From Vombatus ursinus (lineage: Eukaryota; Chordata; Mammalia; Diprotodontia; Vombatidae), in the NCBI RefSeq assembly GCF_900497805.2, contig NW_020954550.1, positions 32,903,479-32,967,478 on the forward strand: DNA of 64,000 nucleotides, written 5' to 3'. Made by a program: the position numbers and the translations under genes. The notes beneath the pieces are model-generated. The model was not told where the DNA came from. It saw only the letters and a list, made by a program, of their open reading frames with translations, and did no database searches. This document shows positions 22,690 through 34,564 of the stretch, piece by piece; within the stretch, counting starts at the first letter, position 1, and each line of letters starts with the position of its first letter.

Positions 22690-23800
22690 AGTCCCTACCT
22701 TGAGGAGACAGGGATGAAGTGTAGAAGAAAGAGTACATACAATTGCAGTACATTGTAGTACATGGGAGGAACAAAGAGTTATGCATTGGGGAAGGGGGTG
22801 AAGAGGGAGAGGAAGGGCACATAAAGTTGGAATAGCAAGGAGGGCTTTATGAAGGTGATATCTGAGTATAGCCATGAAGGATGGGTAGAGTTTTGGCAGA
22901 CATAGATATGCAGAGAGTATCTTAGGTGATGACAACAGCATGCACGATAGTAAGGAGTCACAGCTTACGTTTGGGGAATGGTGAGTCATCCAACTTGGCT
23001 GGGACTAAGAATACTGGCTGGAACACAGTGAGGAATTAGGCTAGAAGAATAAATTGAGGTTATATCATGAGGGACCTAGAAGGTTAAGGAATTAGGTTTT
23101 CACTTAACATGCAATAAAAAGCCAGTGAAGCCTATTGCTCAAGCAAAGGGAAGCTTTGGGAAAATGGATTGTGACAAGCATGACATGTCTAGGATGCTTT
23201 GAATGGGGAAACGGTGAGGAGGAAGAGGTTAGAGGTAATTAGGACCTGAATTAGAGTAGTGACAACTGCTAGGAGGCACTATGGAAAAGGAAACAAGACT
23301 TCCCAAATGATTATCAGGGAGAGTAGAGAGAGAAAAGGACAGAAAGTCAACCCACAGTTTCTAGTGTGGGTGACTGGAGGAAACATTACAGAAATAAGGA
23401 AGTCAGAAAAAACTAGACCTTTATAGCTGGGGTGAAGAGGAGGGGAGGGACATGATTTTGAACACATTCAGTATGAGTTGCCAGTTGAGTATCTAGGTGG
23501 AAATGCCTAAAAAGAAGTAGAAATATGGGACTAGAAGTTCAGAGAAGAGATTAGGCTTGGTAATATAGATTTAAGAATCATTTGCATAAACATATTACCT
23601 GAAGTTATATATATAAATCAATGAAATTTGCCAAAAAGGGAATGTTGAGAGGGATGAAAAGGAGGAGAACAGAATTCTGTAGAAGGAAGAGAAAAAGGAG
23701 CCAGTAAGATATGGTTTGGTAGCCAAGGGGTTAAAAAAACTTGTAAGCAGAAGTCAGAAAGGGGAAGGCTTAGGTAATAATTGGATCCTCCAGTTTTAGC
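22690..23800 (-). repeat. long antisense L2-related block
   Basis: AAGGAGGGCTTTATGAAGGT, AAAAAGCCAGTGAAGCCTAT and AGTTGAGTATCTAGGTGGAA fit the antisense L2 series, increasingly diverged after about 23150. Confidence 0.6.
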
Positions 23801-24026
23801 AGTAACCTTATTTGTTGCAGTGTTATAACTAACCAACATATAGTCTCAATATGTTCCTCAAGCATTTTATATCAAGGAGTTTAGGGGAAAGCAAGAAAGA
23901 GACTGAAACAGCAGGAGTTATCAGACATCGATGAGGGACCAGGAAAAACTGTAAGAATGGCAAATTATCAATGCTCAGGCCAGAATAACTAGGTATTTTG
24001 AACTGAAGTACCCAATATTCAAGCAT

Positions 24027-24145
24027 CAGTCAATCCAACAAGCAGTTTTGAAGAGCCACCTTGTAGATGATGTTATGTTAAGCCACAGGAGAGGCAGAGA
24101 CAAAAACAAACAGACAAACATCCTACTGTCAAGGATCCAAAGAAG
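24027..24145 (-). repeat. antisense L2 3' end
   Basis: CAGTCAATCCAACAAGCAGT with GAGACAAAAACAAACAGACA; weak but in order. Confidence 0.5.
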
Positions 24146-24613
24146 TTATCAGTTCCAGGACCCCAGAGCGCAAGACTCTGGTTTGGAAAAAAACATGTTT
24201 ATTTGAGTAAAGTGATTTCAAAAACTGTCACAGGAGTACATACTTGTTTTTTTTTTAATTCAGACTTCTCAGTCAATTACTTTGCCTATCAATTCAATTT
24301 ACTCCCCTTCTGAACTGTATCATCTCTAATTTCAACAGAGTGGTCTGAAAACAATAGATGCTTAATAGATGTTGGTTAAATTGTACCATATTGTTCAATT
24401 TCATGACTGAATTAACCAGTCATTTCACTCAAAATAGTTGAATCTCTGGGACTGGAGACAAGTTTCTCTTGGCAAACAGAGCTAATGTCCTACTATGTAT
24501 CAAGTGTAGACTGGAGCTGACTGAAATAACCAAATACCATTTAGTTTTAGTTCTATCTATCTTTCCAGGCTTCCTCCCCTCAAGTATCTCATATATATTA
24601 TTTTGCTATGTGT

Positions 24614-24654
24614 GTGTATATACATATATATATATATACACATATATATGTATA

Positions 24655-24693
<39 letters not shown>

Positions 24694-24843
24694 AATGTAT
24701 TTTTTTTTGGTGAGGCAATTGGAGTTAAGTGACTTGCCCAGAGTGACACAGCTAGTGAGTGTCATGTATCTGAGGCCGGATTTGAACTCAGGTCCTCCTC
24801 ACTCCAGGGCCAGTGCTCTATCTACTGTGCCACCTAGCTTCCC
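24614..24843 (-). mobile_element. A-tailed SINE whose tail has become a TA/TG microsatellite
   Basis: SINE body at 24701-24843. The flanking 11-mer TTGCTATGTGT occurs at 24603-24613 and 24844-24854. Between the left copy and the poly(T) lies about 87 bases of TA/TG/CA repeat, which therefore belongs to the inserted tail. Confidence 0.85.
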
Positions 24844-24883
24844 TTGCTATGTGTATATTGTTCCTCCCCCCATACACATCACT

Positions 24884-25245
24884 AGTAGAATATAAATCCC
24901 TTCAGGATAGAAATTTTTATTTTTTGTCTTTGTATCTCCAGCACTGATTATGATGCCTAACACATGGTGTTCAGTCGTTTTTCAGTTGTGTCTGACTCTT
25001 CATGACCCCATTGGGGGTTTTTTGGGCAGAGATACTGGAGTGGTTTGCCATTTCCTTCTCCAGCTCATTTTACAGATGAAGAAACTGAGGCAAAAAGGGT
25101 TAAGTGACTTTCCCAGGGTCACACAGCTGTCACTGACAGGAAGATGAGTCTTCTTGATTCCAGGAGCGATGCTCTTTCCACTGTGCCTCCTAGCCTCTCG
25201 TCTAACACATAGTAGGCATTTAATAAATGTTTATGGAGATTAATG
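24884..25245 (+). repeat. L2 3' end, split by Mar1
   Basis: TTGTATCTCCAGCACTGATT, then GTAGGCATTTAATAAATGTT after the Mar1. Confidence 0.85.
24966..25201 (-). mobile_element. Mar1 CORE-SINE inserted in an L2 3' end
   Basis: CTAACACAT at 24957-24965 recurs at 25202-25210. The L2 text continues seamlessly across the insertion (GATGCCTAACACAT / AGTAGGCATTTAATAAATG). Confidence 0.93.
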
Positions 25246-25554
25246 TCTTGACTTGATACACATTCCATTTCTGTATCAAAAAGATTTTATTTTTCTATGA
25301 ATTTTTCATTTCTATAATTCCTGTAATTGGGACTTGGTTTCTCATTTCTGATACCAGTTTTGTACTGTCTTCTTCAATGGAAAAGTAGCTAGCCAACTCA
25401 GTGCAACATATAGTCTAGACCAGTCATCTGTAAAAAAGATTGGGATGTGGGGAGGTTAGTGGACCACAAACTCAATTTGAGTAGTGTTATGTGGCAACCA
25501 AAAAAACTCATGTGATCTTGTGCTACGTTAATTGGGGCATGACTTATAGAAATA

Positions 25555-26285
25555 GTAAGTGATGGTCTCACTTTACTCTGTCTTTACCAAAACTTATTTG
25601 GAGTATCACGTTTGGTTCTGGACTTAAGAAGGATGTTATTTACCTGCAAAATTCCCCAAAGAGAGCAACCAGAAGAGTGAAGGGCCTTGAGTCCATGACA
25701 TATGAGGATCAGTTGAAGGAATTGGACATTTAACCTGGAGAACATAAGACTGAGGGCTACCTGATAGCTGTCTTCAAGTGCTTGAAGGGTTGTCATGTGG
25801 GGGAGGGATTAGATTAGACCCCACAGACCAGATTCAGAAGCAATGGGTGGAAGAATATCCTGACAATTAGGGCTTCCACTAGTGGAATGGGCTCCTGGAC
25901 ATTCCATTTTGTTGGTATTGAGTCGTTTATTGAGTCATTTTTTGGTCATCTGACTTTTTGTGACCTCATTTGGGGTTTTCTTGGCAAAGTTACTGGAAAG
26001 GTTTGTTATTTCCTTCTCCAGCTCATTTTACTGATGAGAAAATGGAGGCAAACAGGGTTAGGTGACTGAACCAGGGTCATACAGCTATCAAGTATCTGAG
26101 GCTGGATTTGAACTCAGGAAGAGGAAGGGGTCTTCCTGACTCCAAGTCTAGTACTCTATCTGTACTATAGCACCTAGCTACCCCGATTTGGTAGATATGT
26201 TATAGTTGGGGTTCTTTGTGTGTATGGATTGGGTTAGATGGCTGCTGAGGTCCCTTCTAACTCTTAAATTTTGTGATTCGATGAT
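25555..26285 (+). repeat. CR1/L3-type LINE 3' end, split by Mar1
   Basis: Left part 25555-25905 has ATAGCTGTCTTCAAGTGCTT and GTGGAATGGGCTCC. The right part 26186-26285 has TTAGATGGCTGCTGAGGTCC and ends TTTTGTGATTCGATGATG, the octamer-like 3' terminus of CR1 elements. Confidence 0.78.
25910..26185 (-). mobile_element. Mar1 CORE-SINE inserted in a CR1/L3 fragment
   Basis: Reads from GTATTGAGTCGTTTATTGAG through the TTTTCTTGGCAAAGTTACTGG tail to GCACCTAGCTACCCC. CR1-like sequence lies on both sides. Confidence 0.88.
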
Positions 26286-26509
26286 GCTGAGATCCTTGCA
26301 GAAGTGCTGTCTTTTAGGATAGTTAGAATTGAATTAACCAACCAATTCAGGGTACTTCTCAGTAGTCCCTACCCTGCTGTATTGTGTATTCCCCAGAGTC
26401 CAAGTTGAAGTTTGTTTGAGAACTTCCAGCCTGATGCTAATAAGTCACTTTTGCAGATCAAACTTTTGGTCTTGTAAATAAGGACATCTGTTAGCTGGTG
26501 AAACTTTTC

Positions 26510-26870
26510 AATCAAGAAATCAACAAGCCCTGATAAAACACATGCTACCTGCTCAATGCTAAGCTAAACACTGAGTTGTACAAATGCTCTCAGTCAGCTT
26601 ACATTCCAACGTGGAAGACTATAAGCATGTAGGTAAATACATGCAGATTCAGTTTAAAAAGAATAAATACAAAGTAGTGAGGGAGGGAGGGAACTAGCAA
26701 TTGTGTGTGGGGGGAGAGTATGAAATTAACATTTGAGCTGCATCTCAAAGGAAGGGAGGTATCCTGTGTATCCTGTGAGGGCAAAGGCATAGAGAAAAGA
26801 CCTGTAGAACAGATGGAAGGGTAATTAAGCTAAATCCTAGAGTGTGGAAGAGGAACAAGGCTATTGCTCA
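26510..26870 (-). repeat. antisense L2 3' region
   Basis: TGCTCAATGCTAAGCTAAAC, CTTACATTCCAACGTGGAAG and GGGCAAAGGCATAGAGAAAA. Confidence 0.72.
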
Positions 26871-27169
26871 AAAGCTAAGAAATTTGCTGGCTTATTTTTA
26901 AATCGTCAAGCCTTTTTCTAGTTCATCTTAGTAACTTTAACATCATCTTTCTGCACATCGGATTGAGGGAGTGGAGTGTTGGGAGGAGGGGATGAGTAAG
27001 TCTGGCTACACTTTTAAGGACATTTTGAGATAGGGCATTATTGTCCATAGTACCCGTAGACTGTAGTACTCTGATTCAGATGTGGAAAATTGTTGGCAAG
27101 TCAGGATAAGTGATTTAGAAAACATCTCATAGGAGTTCCCTGCTTTCATCAGGGCTTCTCAGACAACTG

Positions 27170-27790
27170 CTCCACAGATCAATCAAACTCGAGAAACAAT
27201 TTATTAAGCGTTAAGCATGTACAAGGCATCGTGTCAGCCAAGAGGATATGAAGACTAAAACGAAAAATAGTTCTAGCCTTCAGACAGTTTAACTTCCACC
27301 AGAAAGATGCAATTTCATACAAAGTAAGGAATTGTCCAGACCACTCAAGGAACTTCTGAAGGGGGACTGAACACTGTGAACAGGAGGATATAGGAAAGTG
27401 AACCAGGGGAAAACTGGAATCTTGAAGGAATCTAAGAAAGAATGCATTCCAGGCACGTGGTACAGCTCGGGTAGAGAGGAGCAGAGAGGGGGCATAAGGA
27501 AGATATGGAATATCAGGTTCAATATTGAGTTTGGTTGGGAGATAGAGTGCATGATGTCAATAATATGAAATAAGGCTGGAAAGGGATATTAGGGAGTTGT
27601 CTTAAACTCCAGGCTGAGGAGTTAATGGTTTTTCCTTGAGGTAAGGTTTTCGAGCAGAGGAGTCAGATTTGGTCAGGTCTGTGTCTTAGGAATATTATCT
27701 TGGCAGCAGTGTGGAGGATGATTATTTTGGCAACCACATGAAAGATATTTTGGCATCCAGATGAAGGATATTTTGGCAGCTATTGGTCAT
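27170..27790 (-). repeat. antisense L2, 3' end to ORF2 end
   Basis: CAATTTATTAAGCGTTAAGC, CATTCCAGGCACGTGGTACA, GTCAGATTTGGTCAGGTCTG. The last part repeats TATTTTGGCA three times (27725-27780). Confidence 0.8.
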
Positions 27791-27928
27791 ATGTTAACTA
27801 ACTTTGAAGAATCATAGTACTTTTCTCATTTACTCAAATTCTCTCTTGGAACTAAGGCTGGTATTTGCCAAGAACTCTGGTATAGAGTAAACCCTCAGTT
27901 GTCCACATTGCTGAAAGCAGAATTGGTG

Positions 27929-27972
27929 CAAAAAACCAAACCAAACCAAACCAAAACAAAACAAAACAAAAA
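27929..27972. repeat. (CCAAA)n / (CAAAA)n repeat
   Basis: Pentamer units shift from CCAAA to CAAAA along the run. Confidence 0.93.
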
Positions 27973-28029
27973 GCATTTGGCCTGAGGCCCACTCCCTACA
28001 GCAGAAGAAGAATGGCAAGGTCCCACTAA

Positions 28030-28250
28030 AAGTTAGCATTTATATAACACTTGAAGATTTAAAAAGTCCTTTTCTCGCAGCAATCCAGTGAGGTGATACA
28101 AATATCATCATCCTATTTAACAGATAAAGAAACTGAGGCTCAGAGAGGTCAAATGGCTTGTCCAAAATTACGCAGCTGGTCAGGGTCCAAATAGGAATTC
28201 AAAGGTCTCCTGACACTAAGTCCAGCACTGCACCCTATTGCCCCTTCAGC
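28030..28250 (-). repeat. CORE-SINE of the longer-tailed MIR/THER type
   Basis: Begins with the extended tail (AGCATTTATATAACACTTGA) before AAACTGAGGCTCAGAGAGGT. Confidence 0.8.
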
Positions 28251-28500
28251 AGTGCATGGCTCCTAAGTAATACATGGGAGGGACAATGTGAGTAATCCAG
28301 GAGCTCCTAATGACTGGCTGATTCAAGTATCGTTGTTTGACATCCATTCCCTTTGAAATAAGGAAAAAGGCAAAAAGGTTTAAATTTCAGGAAGAGAAAG
28401 GGGATAAATTTTCTTCTTTCTGCCATGAAAACATGTTATGAACCTAAAAATTCTTGACTATATTCTTGTTTCCCTTTAAAAATGTGAATAGAAGGATAGC

Positions 28501-28740
28501 TTTTGTTCAGTTGTGTCTCATTCTTTGCAACTGCATTTGGAGTTTTCTTGGCAAAGAAGCCTGGAATGGTTTGCCATGTCGTTCTCCAGCTCATTGTGCA
28601 CATAAGGAAACTGAGGCAAATGGGGTTAAGTGACTTGCCCAGAGTCACACAGCGTTTAAGTGTTTGAGTCTGGTTTTGAATTCAGGTCTTCCTGTCTCCA
28701 GGCCTGGTACTCTATCTATTGTGCCACTTAACTGCCCATA
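28501..28740 (-). mobile_element. Mar1 CORE-SINE
   Basis: Bounded by ATAGAAGGATA (ending 28500) and ATAGAAAGATA (from about 28741), a one-mismatch target duplication. All three parts (RTE-like tail, CORE, tRNA head) are present. Confidence 0.92.
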
Positions 28741-28894
28741 TAGAAAGATAAAGGGCTTGGCAAATGATGCCTCATTGAGGTAGGTACCTGGCCAAGGAAA
28801 CTATGTACCTTGAGCAGCATGTATACCATGTCAGTATAAACTTTAGAAAAAATGGGGGAAAAAATCAAAAAGCATGAGGCCAAATAATTGATTA

Positions 28895-29125
28895 ATATAA
28901 TACTTTACAATTTTATAAGTGGTCTTAAAATCTACTCTCTCAAATGATTCTCATAACAAGGTTACTATGAAGTAGCCTTGGATAAGTTTTATCTTCATCA
29001 TATAGATTAGGAAACTAAGTTACGTAGGAATTAATGGTCTGCCCAAGATCACACAATTAAATTACTGCCAGAACCAAGACAAGGAACCAGATTTCCTAAC
29101 TTCTAATTCAATTCTCTTTCAGTGA
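28895..29125 (-). repeat. CORE-SINE of the longer-tailed MIR/THER type
   Basis: AATACTTTACAATTTTATAA, TCTCATAACAAGGTTACTAT, then AGGAAACTAAGTTACGTAGG. Confidence 0.75.
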
Positions 29126-29407
29126 GACCTTGCTGATTTTCTTCAATGAATTCCTAGCTGTGATGGCAGATATGCAAGCTCAAGGCTCAGAGTCATTTTC
29201 CTCAATTGCTATCTGCCATCTGAAATGTTAGGATTAGTTTTGCAATTGGCCAAGTATTTTATTTGCCCTATGATAGGAGCAATATCCTAACCATTATCCC
29301 CATGCAAATTAGGCTAATTTTCCCTTAAATAATATGGAGACCATCCTTGAATCTTGGTTGGCTTAGGGAACTAAAGGTTCAAGATGTTACCATCACTTCC
29401 TGGTCTT

Positions 29408-29646
29408 TTATTATTCAATTGTTTCAGTTGGGTCCAACTTTTTTGTGACCCATTGAGGGTTTTCTTGGCAAAGATACTGAAATGGTTTGCCATTTCCTTT
29501 TCAAGCTCATTTTACAGATGAGTAACTGAGGCAAAGAGGGTTAAGTGACTTGCCCAGGGTCACACAGCTAATAAATGTTGAGGCCAGATTTGAACTCAGA
29601 GAGCTGAGTCTTCCTGACTCTGGGCCCAGCACTATATCTACTGCAA
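29408..29646 (-). mobile_element. Mar1 CORE-SINE
   Basis: Contains the RTE-like tail and CORE. The tRNA head is cut short at ATATCTACTGCAA. Confidence 0.9.
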
Positions 29647-29649
29647 GTG

Positions 29650-31504
29650 GTTTCTTTTCATTTCCTGGTCATCTGAGTACAAAACAACTTCAAGGAGCTC
29701 CAGGCTCTCTGATGTTTGGATGGTGGGTCATGATGGGCAACTCTTACAAGGGAGCTTAGTTCTGCTGAAACAACTTGAGATGTTCTCAATACTTCTTCTT
29801 GAATACCCTTCTCTTACTGCGGCTAATTAAATCTCCTTTTGTTAACAGTTGAGTCATCTATGAGAGTTTTGCTTTGTTCCAGTATTGAACCTAAACTACC
29901 AGGGAATTGGCCCAAGTGAGGCCCATCATTGAACATGCCGCTAAAACATTTAGTGTTTGTAGTATCTTAATAAATTGAGGCTTGTATTTTCTACAAAAAT
30001 ATTAAAGTCCCTAAAAATAGTGACTGAGTGCTATGAATTAGGGTAGAAAACATTATAGTTTAAGCTGCTTAAGACAATCAATGTTTTCCTTATATTTTGA
30101 AAATATTTCCATTTATGACTTCCAATATGAGTAGTTCCTCTATAGAAACATTGGGAAAACCAATGAAAACATTTTAAGAAGGCACTCAAAACTTTTTTGC
30201 AAATTTTTCCTTTTGGATAAAATATACTTTCATCTGCTTTCATTTGAAGATGTCCTCCTGAAGGATTCCATGGAAGAATCATGCATAAGAGACCTAATAA
30301 CTCAGGTGAGACTTGGTAGACACCAATGAGAGCATCACTAATGAAACGGATGAAAAAAAATCAAGCAGGAGAAACAGGATCCAATAGTCAATAGCAGCGT
30401 TCTTCCAGTTAATTCAAAATATACATTGACCTACAGTTTCAGCGTATACTATATTTTTCTGGGTTTTTTTTTAAACATTTTATTTAATGTTTTGAGTTCC
30501 AAATTCAACCCCTCCCTCCTTTCCCCCCTCCTGAGAAGGTAAGCAAACAGATATAGGTTACATGTGCAATTATGTAAAACATTTCCATATTATTTTGTAC
30601 AAGAAGACTCAAATAAAAGGAAAAAAATTGAAGAAATTGAAAAATAGCATCTTCAGTCTGTATTCAATCAATATCAGTTCTTTCTCTGGAGGTGGATGGT
30701 ATGCTTCATCATTAGTCCTTTGAGATTGTCTTGGATCATTGTATCGCTGAGAATAGCTATTGTCATTCGCAGTTCTTCATCAAGCAATATTGCTGTTACT
30801 GTGTACAATGTTCTCCTGATTCTGTTTACTTCACTATGCTTCAGTTCATGTAAATCTTTCCAAGTTTTTCAGAAATAATCCTGCTTATCATTTCCTATAG
30901 CACAACAATATTCTATTACAATCATATGCCACAAGTTGTTCAGCCATTCTCCAATTGATGGGCGTCCCTTTGATTTCCAGTCCTTAGCCACTAAACAAGA
31001 TCAGTCAAAAAGTCCAATTTGTAAAATGCAGCAATGAAGGACCTTTAAAATTCACACTCAGTTTTATTTGAAAGAAAAATGCTATTTTGCCCTCCTGATT
31101 TAGGGCAGGGGAATTGAGACAGCGTGGGATTAAAGTTATTTCACAATCTTCAAGTAGTTGGTGAAACTAATTTACTTTGCTGCCTACACAGTGTATTCGA
31201 TTTTTCAATATATTATCTATTTAATTAAGTCATTTCAAAATATCATAGTATCCATTTCCAGGGTCACAGTGTGCAGCCATGTATGAAATTCAGTCATAGA
31301 CAAAGACATCGAGACAAAGCAGACAGTGGTGATTGCTGGTAGCCTCATTTCCTGAATGAAATTGTGCCACCCAATTATCTTGAAGAGGTCCTGCTGGGAG
31401 AGCACACAAAAAACATATAATTTGCTCAAATGCAGGTGGGACTAACTGTACCTCTTGCAAGATTTTGGTTAAGAAGATGAGATGTCACTTTCTGCATTTA
31501 GATT
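29650..31504. other. repeat-poor sequence around an L1 3' end
   Basis: Except for the L1 piece at 30465-30990 nothing was recognised. Confidence 0.45.
30465..30990 (-). mobile_element. L1 3' end, 5'-truncated
   Basis: The A/T-rich end near 30465 and the following text (fasta-like 3' UTR, then the reverse complement of the ORF2 C-terminus around 30880-30990) closely parallel 43925-44530 of the larger L1. It is a conventional 5'-truncated insertion. Confidence 0.8.
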
Positions 31505-31585
31505 GTAAAATCTGTGACCATGTCATATATCAGGGACCATGTCAAGTATCTCTGTAATTCCTCTAGCATAGTAATTAGGTTCTTA
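31505..31585 (+). repeat. L2 3' end
   Basis: CAGGGACCATGTCAAGTATC and CCTCTAGCATAGTAATTAGG. Confidence 0.65.
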
Positions 31586-31589
31586 ATGA

Positions 31590-31795
31590 ATGATTATAGA
31601 GTCTTAGATTTAGAACTGGAAGAAACCTCAGAGAGACTTTCTAGCCCCCCTCCCTGTTTTTGCAGATGAGGAAGTAAGATACAGAGAGGTTGTGCCTTTC
31701 CTAGGGTTGCATATCAAAGAAGTGGGTGAGACAAGATTTGGAACTAAATCATCATAACTCCAAGCCCAGTGATGTATGTAGCATACCATGATGCA
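31590..31795 (-). repeat. MIR CORE-SINE
   Basis: TTAGATTTAGAACTGGAAGA to the reverse head at about 31790. Confidence 0.82.
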
Positions 31796-32039
31796 AATGA
31801 ACTTATGAATGAATTCATCCACAGCAACCTTTCTACTCATTGGTTTTCCCCAGCACCTTGTCATTTCTTCATCAGGTTTCACACACTAGTCATTGAGTGT
31901 TACAGAAGCACTGTTTGAGCATGTATTGAATAAAGAGGCGTGAACAAAATTGTATACCAAATATAAATAACACAGTCCCTTACCTTGAAGGTGTTTTTAC
32001 ATTTCAGAGGAATTTTTAGGTCTGCAGGGTCCTTGACTA

Positions 32040-32780
32040 GTCAGTATCACTGTTCTCCTTCTCTGACAACAATATCCTTAATTTTCATCTTTCCTCCCTT
32101 TCCCCACCCATGAAATCTGTTCTAGACCTTTAAGAAGCTCTTCACCTCTTCTTCTCCACCCTTTCAGATTAAGCCATTAGCCTCCTTGTGGTTACATTGA
32201 ACTCTACTCCCTCCCCTCCCCCAACTCTCTTCCCTGCTCCATTACTTTACTTACTTTACTGATGACTATGACAATGCCCTAGATGGCATCACCTGCTTGA
32301 GCTCCCTGACCACTTATCCTTTCATATCAATTTCCCATTCTGGATCATCCCCACAATCTCCTCTACTCTTGCTCGCAGGAAGTTCTTATAGACTTATTGT
32401 TATTCGGCCATCTTTAGTCTTGTCCAATTCTCTGTGACCCCATTTGGGATTTTCTTGGCAGAGTTACTGGAGTGGTTTACCATTTCCTTCCCCAGCTCAT
32501 TTTACAGATGAGGAAACTAAGGTCAACAGGGTTAAGTGACTTGCCCAGGGTCACAGCTAGTAAGTGAGGTCAGATTTGAATGAATCTTCCTGATTCCAGG
32601 CCCAGCACTCTATCCACTGCACCATGTGGCTGCCCCACTGTAGACTTGCCCAATGACAAATCTGTGCTGGTCTCCCTCAGTCTTACCCTCAGCATTAGTA
32701 ATCTCAATGGTCCCTGAAAATGTCCTGGTTCATTCTCTATGATGATCAGAGCAGTTGGACGGCTTTACCTCTATGTTGAA
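32040..32780 (+). repeat. possible LINE fragment split by Mar1
   Basis: Pyrimidine-rich text with TCTCCTCTACTCTTGCTCGC on the left of the Mar1 and CTCCCTCAGTCTTACCCTCA on the right looks like diverged LINE (L2-type) sequence. I cannot place it firmly. Confidence 0.35.
32395..32640 (-). mobile_element. Mar1 CORE-SINE
   Basis: Full three-part structure ending CCATGTGGCTGCCCC. TAGACTT lies on both sides (about 32388 and 32643), a short probable target duplication. Confidence 0.9.
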
Positions 32781-32784
32781 AAAG

Positions 32785-33035
32785 GAATTCTTAACCTTTT
32801 AATATGTCATGTAACCCTTTGGCAGTCTGGTGCAGCCTATTAACTCTTTCTCACAATAATGTGTGTGTGTGTGTGTGTGTGTGTGTTTAAAAATCATAAT
32901 GGAAGAAAATGCTCAATTTCGGTTGCAGGTAATTGACAATAAAGATGCAGGGTTTTTTTTTTTCTTATCCTAGTTCATGGGCCCGCTGAAGTCTATCCAA
33001 GGAAAATCTTGGAGGTTCTGGAATCCAGGTGAAGA
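32785..33035. repeat. hAT-type relic with internal GT repeat
   Basis: GAATTCTTAACCTTTTAATA and GGCAGTCTGGTGCAGCC at the left. A GT run (32861-32886) sits inside. The right end is decayed. Confidence 0.6.
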
Positions 33036-33044
33036 TCCTCTGAT

Positions 33045-33450
33045 TTAGAATCATAGAATCAAAGACTTTTAAAGCAGAGAGGGACTTTAGAGATATAGCA
33101 GTTCAACCCCCTTGTTGTTAGGCTAATCAATAATGGTTTATATTTATGTAGAGTTATATCATTTACAAAGCACTTACTCCCTCCTAACCCCCCAAAAATC
33201 TATGGTATAAGTAGTAAAAGTATTATTATTCTAATTTTTACAGACAAGAAATAATAATAATAGCTAGCATTTATGGTGCTATATCTATCTATCTATATGT
33301 ATATTGCTTTAAGGTTTGTAAAATGTTTTAAATATGTTGTCTTTTCCTTACAACAATGCTTTGAGATAGGTGTTCTTATTCTTACCCCCATTTTACAAAT
33401 AAGGAAACTGAGGATCCTCTAGGTTAAGTGACTTTCATTCAGTGATTCAA
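33045..33450 (-). repeat. cluster of three antisense CORE-SINE pieces
   Basis: A MIR tail (33045-33113) is followed by two long-tailed copies, 33128-33246 and 33250-33450. Each has its own GCATTTA / TTACAGA-type text, so they are separate insertions. A short TCTA run lies in the third. Confidence 0.75.
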
Positions 33451-33645
33451 AATGAAGAATGTCAATAAGATCCTCCATGGTAATAATGAATGGCCACACA
33501 TGCAGGCAGGCTGATATACTTTCCTAAGGAACTCCGTATGTTAAATCTTAGTGCCAGGAACACTGACTGAGGAAGTCCCATCACCCCTGACACAGATATA
33601 CTCTGGAATGGGCTCCAAAAGGTGTTGTCAAGAATATAACTGTAA

Positions 33646-33915
33646 TTGTTGTTTGTTCTTGCTGATAAGTCATTTTCAGTTGTGTCTGACTCTCTGTGAC
33701 CCTGTTTTTGGGGGTTTTCTGGGCAGAGATACTAGAGTGGTTTGCCCTTTCCTTCTCCAGCTCATTTTACAGATGAGGAACTGAGGCAAACAGGGCTAAG
33801 TGACTTGCCCAGGGTCGCACAGCTAGTAAGTGTCTGAAGCTAGATTTGAACTCATGAAGATGAGTCTTTCTGGTTCCAAGTTCAATGCTCTATCCACTGT
33901 ACTACCTAGCTACCT
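33646..33915 (-). mobile_element. Mar1 CORE-SINE
   Basis: TAACTGTAA at 33637-33645 and 33916-33924 flanks a nearly full-length copy. Confidence 0.93.
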
Positions 33916-34094
33916 TAACTGTAACTGACATTGTGACAAACAGTCACCACTACTTATCCTACTGGTATGACCTTTTCCAAGGGCAGAAGTATGAGGGACA
34001 CAAGGGGCACACAGACAGCACAAGGAAATATAAATGCAGAAACATTAGAAGGCCACCCAGGAAAGCAGATTTCTCCAGAACTGCACTGTGGGTC

Positions 34095-34435
34095 TAACAC
34101 TCTTGACTTTATTTGGCAGTCTGGCGAAGCTTACATACCCCTTCTTGGAATAACGTTTTTAAAAATGCGTAAAATAAAATACATAGGATAACAAAGGAAA
34201 CCAATTATACTGAAATATATTTGTCAAAATTTTTATTAAAAGTGCACAGATCAGGGAAAGCTAGGTGGCACAGTGGATAGAGCACTGGCCCTGAAGTCAG
34301 GAGGACCTGAGTTCAAATCCAGCCTCAGACCAAACACTTGACACTTACTAGCTGTGTGACCATGGGCAAGTCACTTAACCCCAATTGCCTAAAAAAAAAA
34401 GTGCACAGATACCAATTAAGAACCCTTGGGTCTTG
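34095..34435. repeat. hAT-type relic, split by a SINE
   Basis: TTTGGCAGTCTGGCGAAGCT at left and AATTAAGAACCCTTGG at right, with the SINE at 34252-34399 between. Confidence 0.7.
34252..34399 (+). mobile_element. A-tailed SINE inserted in a hAT-type relic
   Basis: Flanked by AGTGCACAGAT at 34241-34251 and 34400-34410. Head AAAGCTAGGTGGCACAGTGG, B box GAGTTCAAATCC, tail of ten A. Confidence 0.95.
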
Positions 34436-34564
34436 GCTCAATTTCCCTGTCTCCCCAGGAAAGAGATTGCAATACAGTGAAAGGAAGGACTCGTTAGAGA
34501 AAGGGTAACATTAAATTACCATATATGAAGTGAAAATGATACATATAAAAGCACTTGGCCTCTT

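Noticed and set aside
25887-26069. Open frames with FLGK/VVCHFLLQLIL-like text recurring at several places
   Set aside because: They are translations of the antisense Mar1 tail, repeated because the SINE is repeated, not a gene family.
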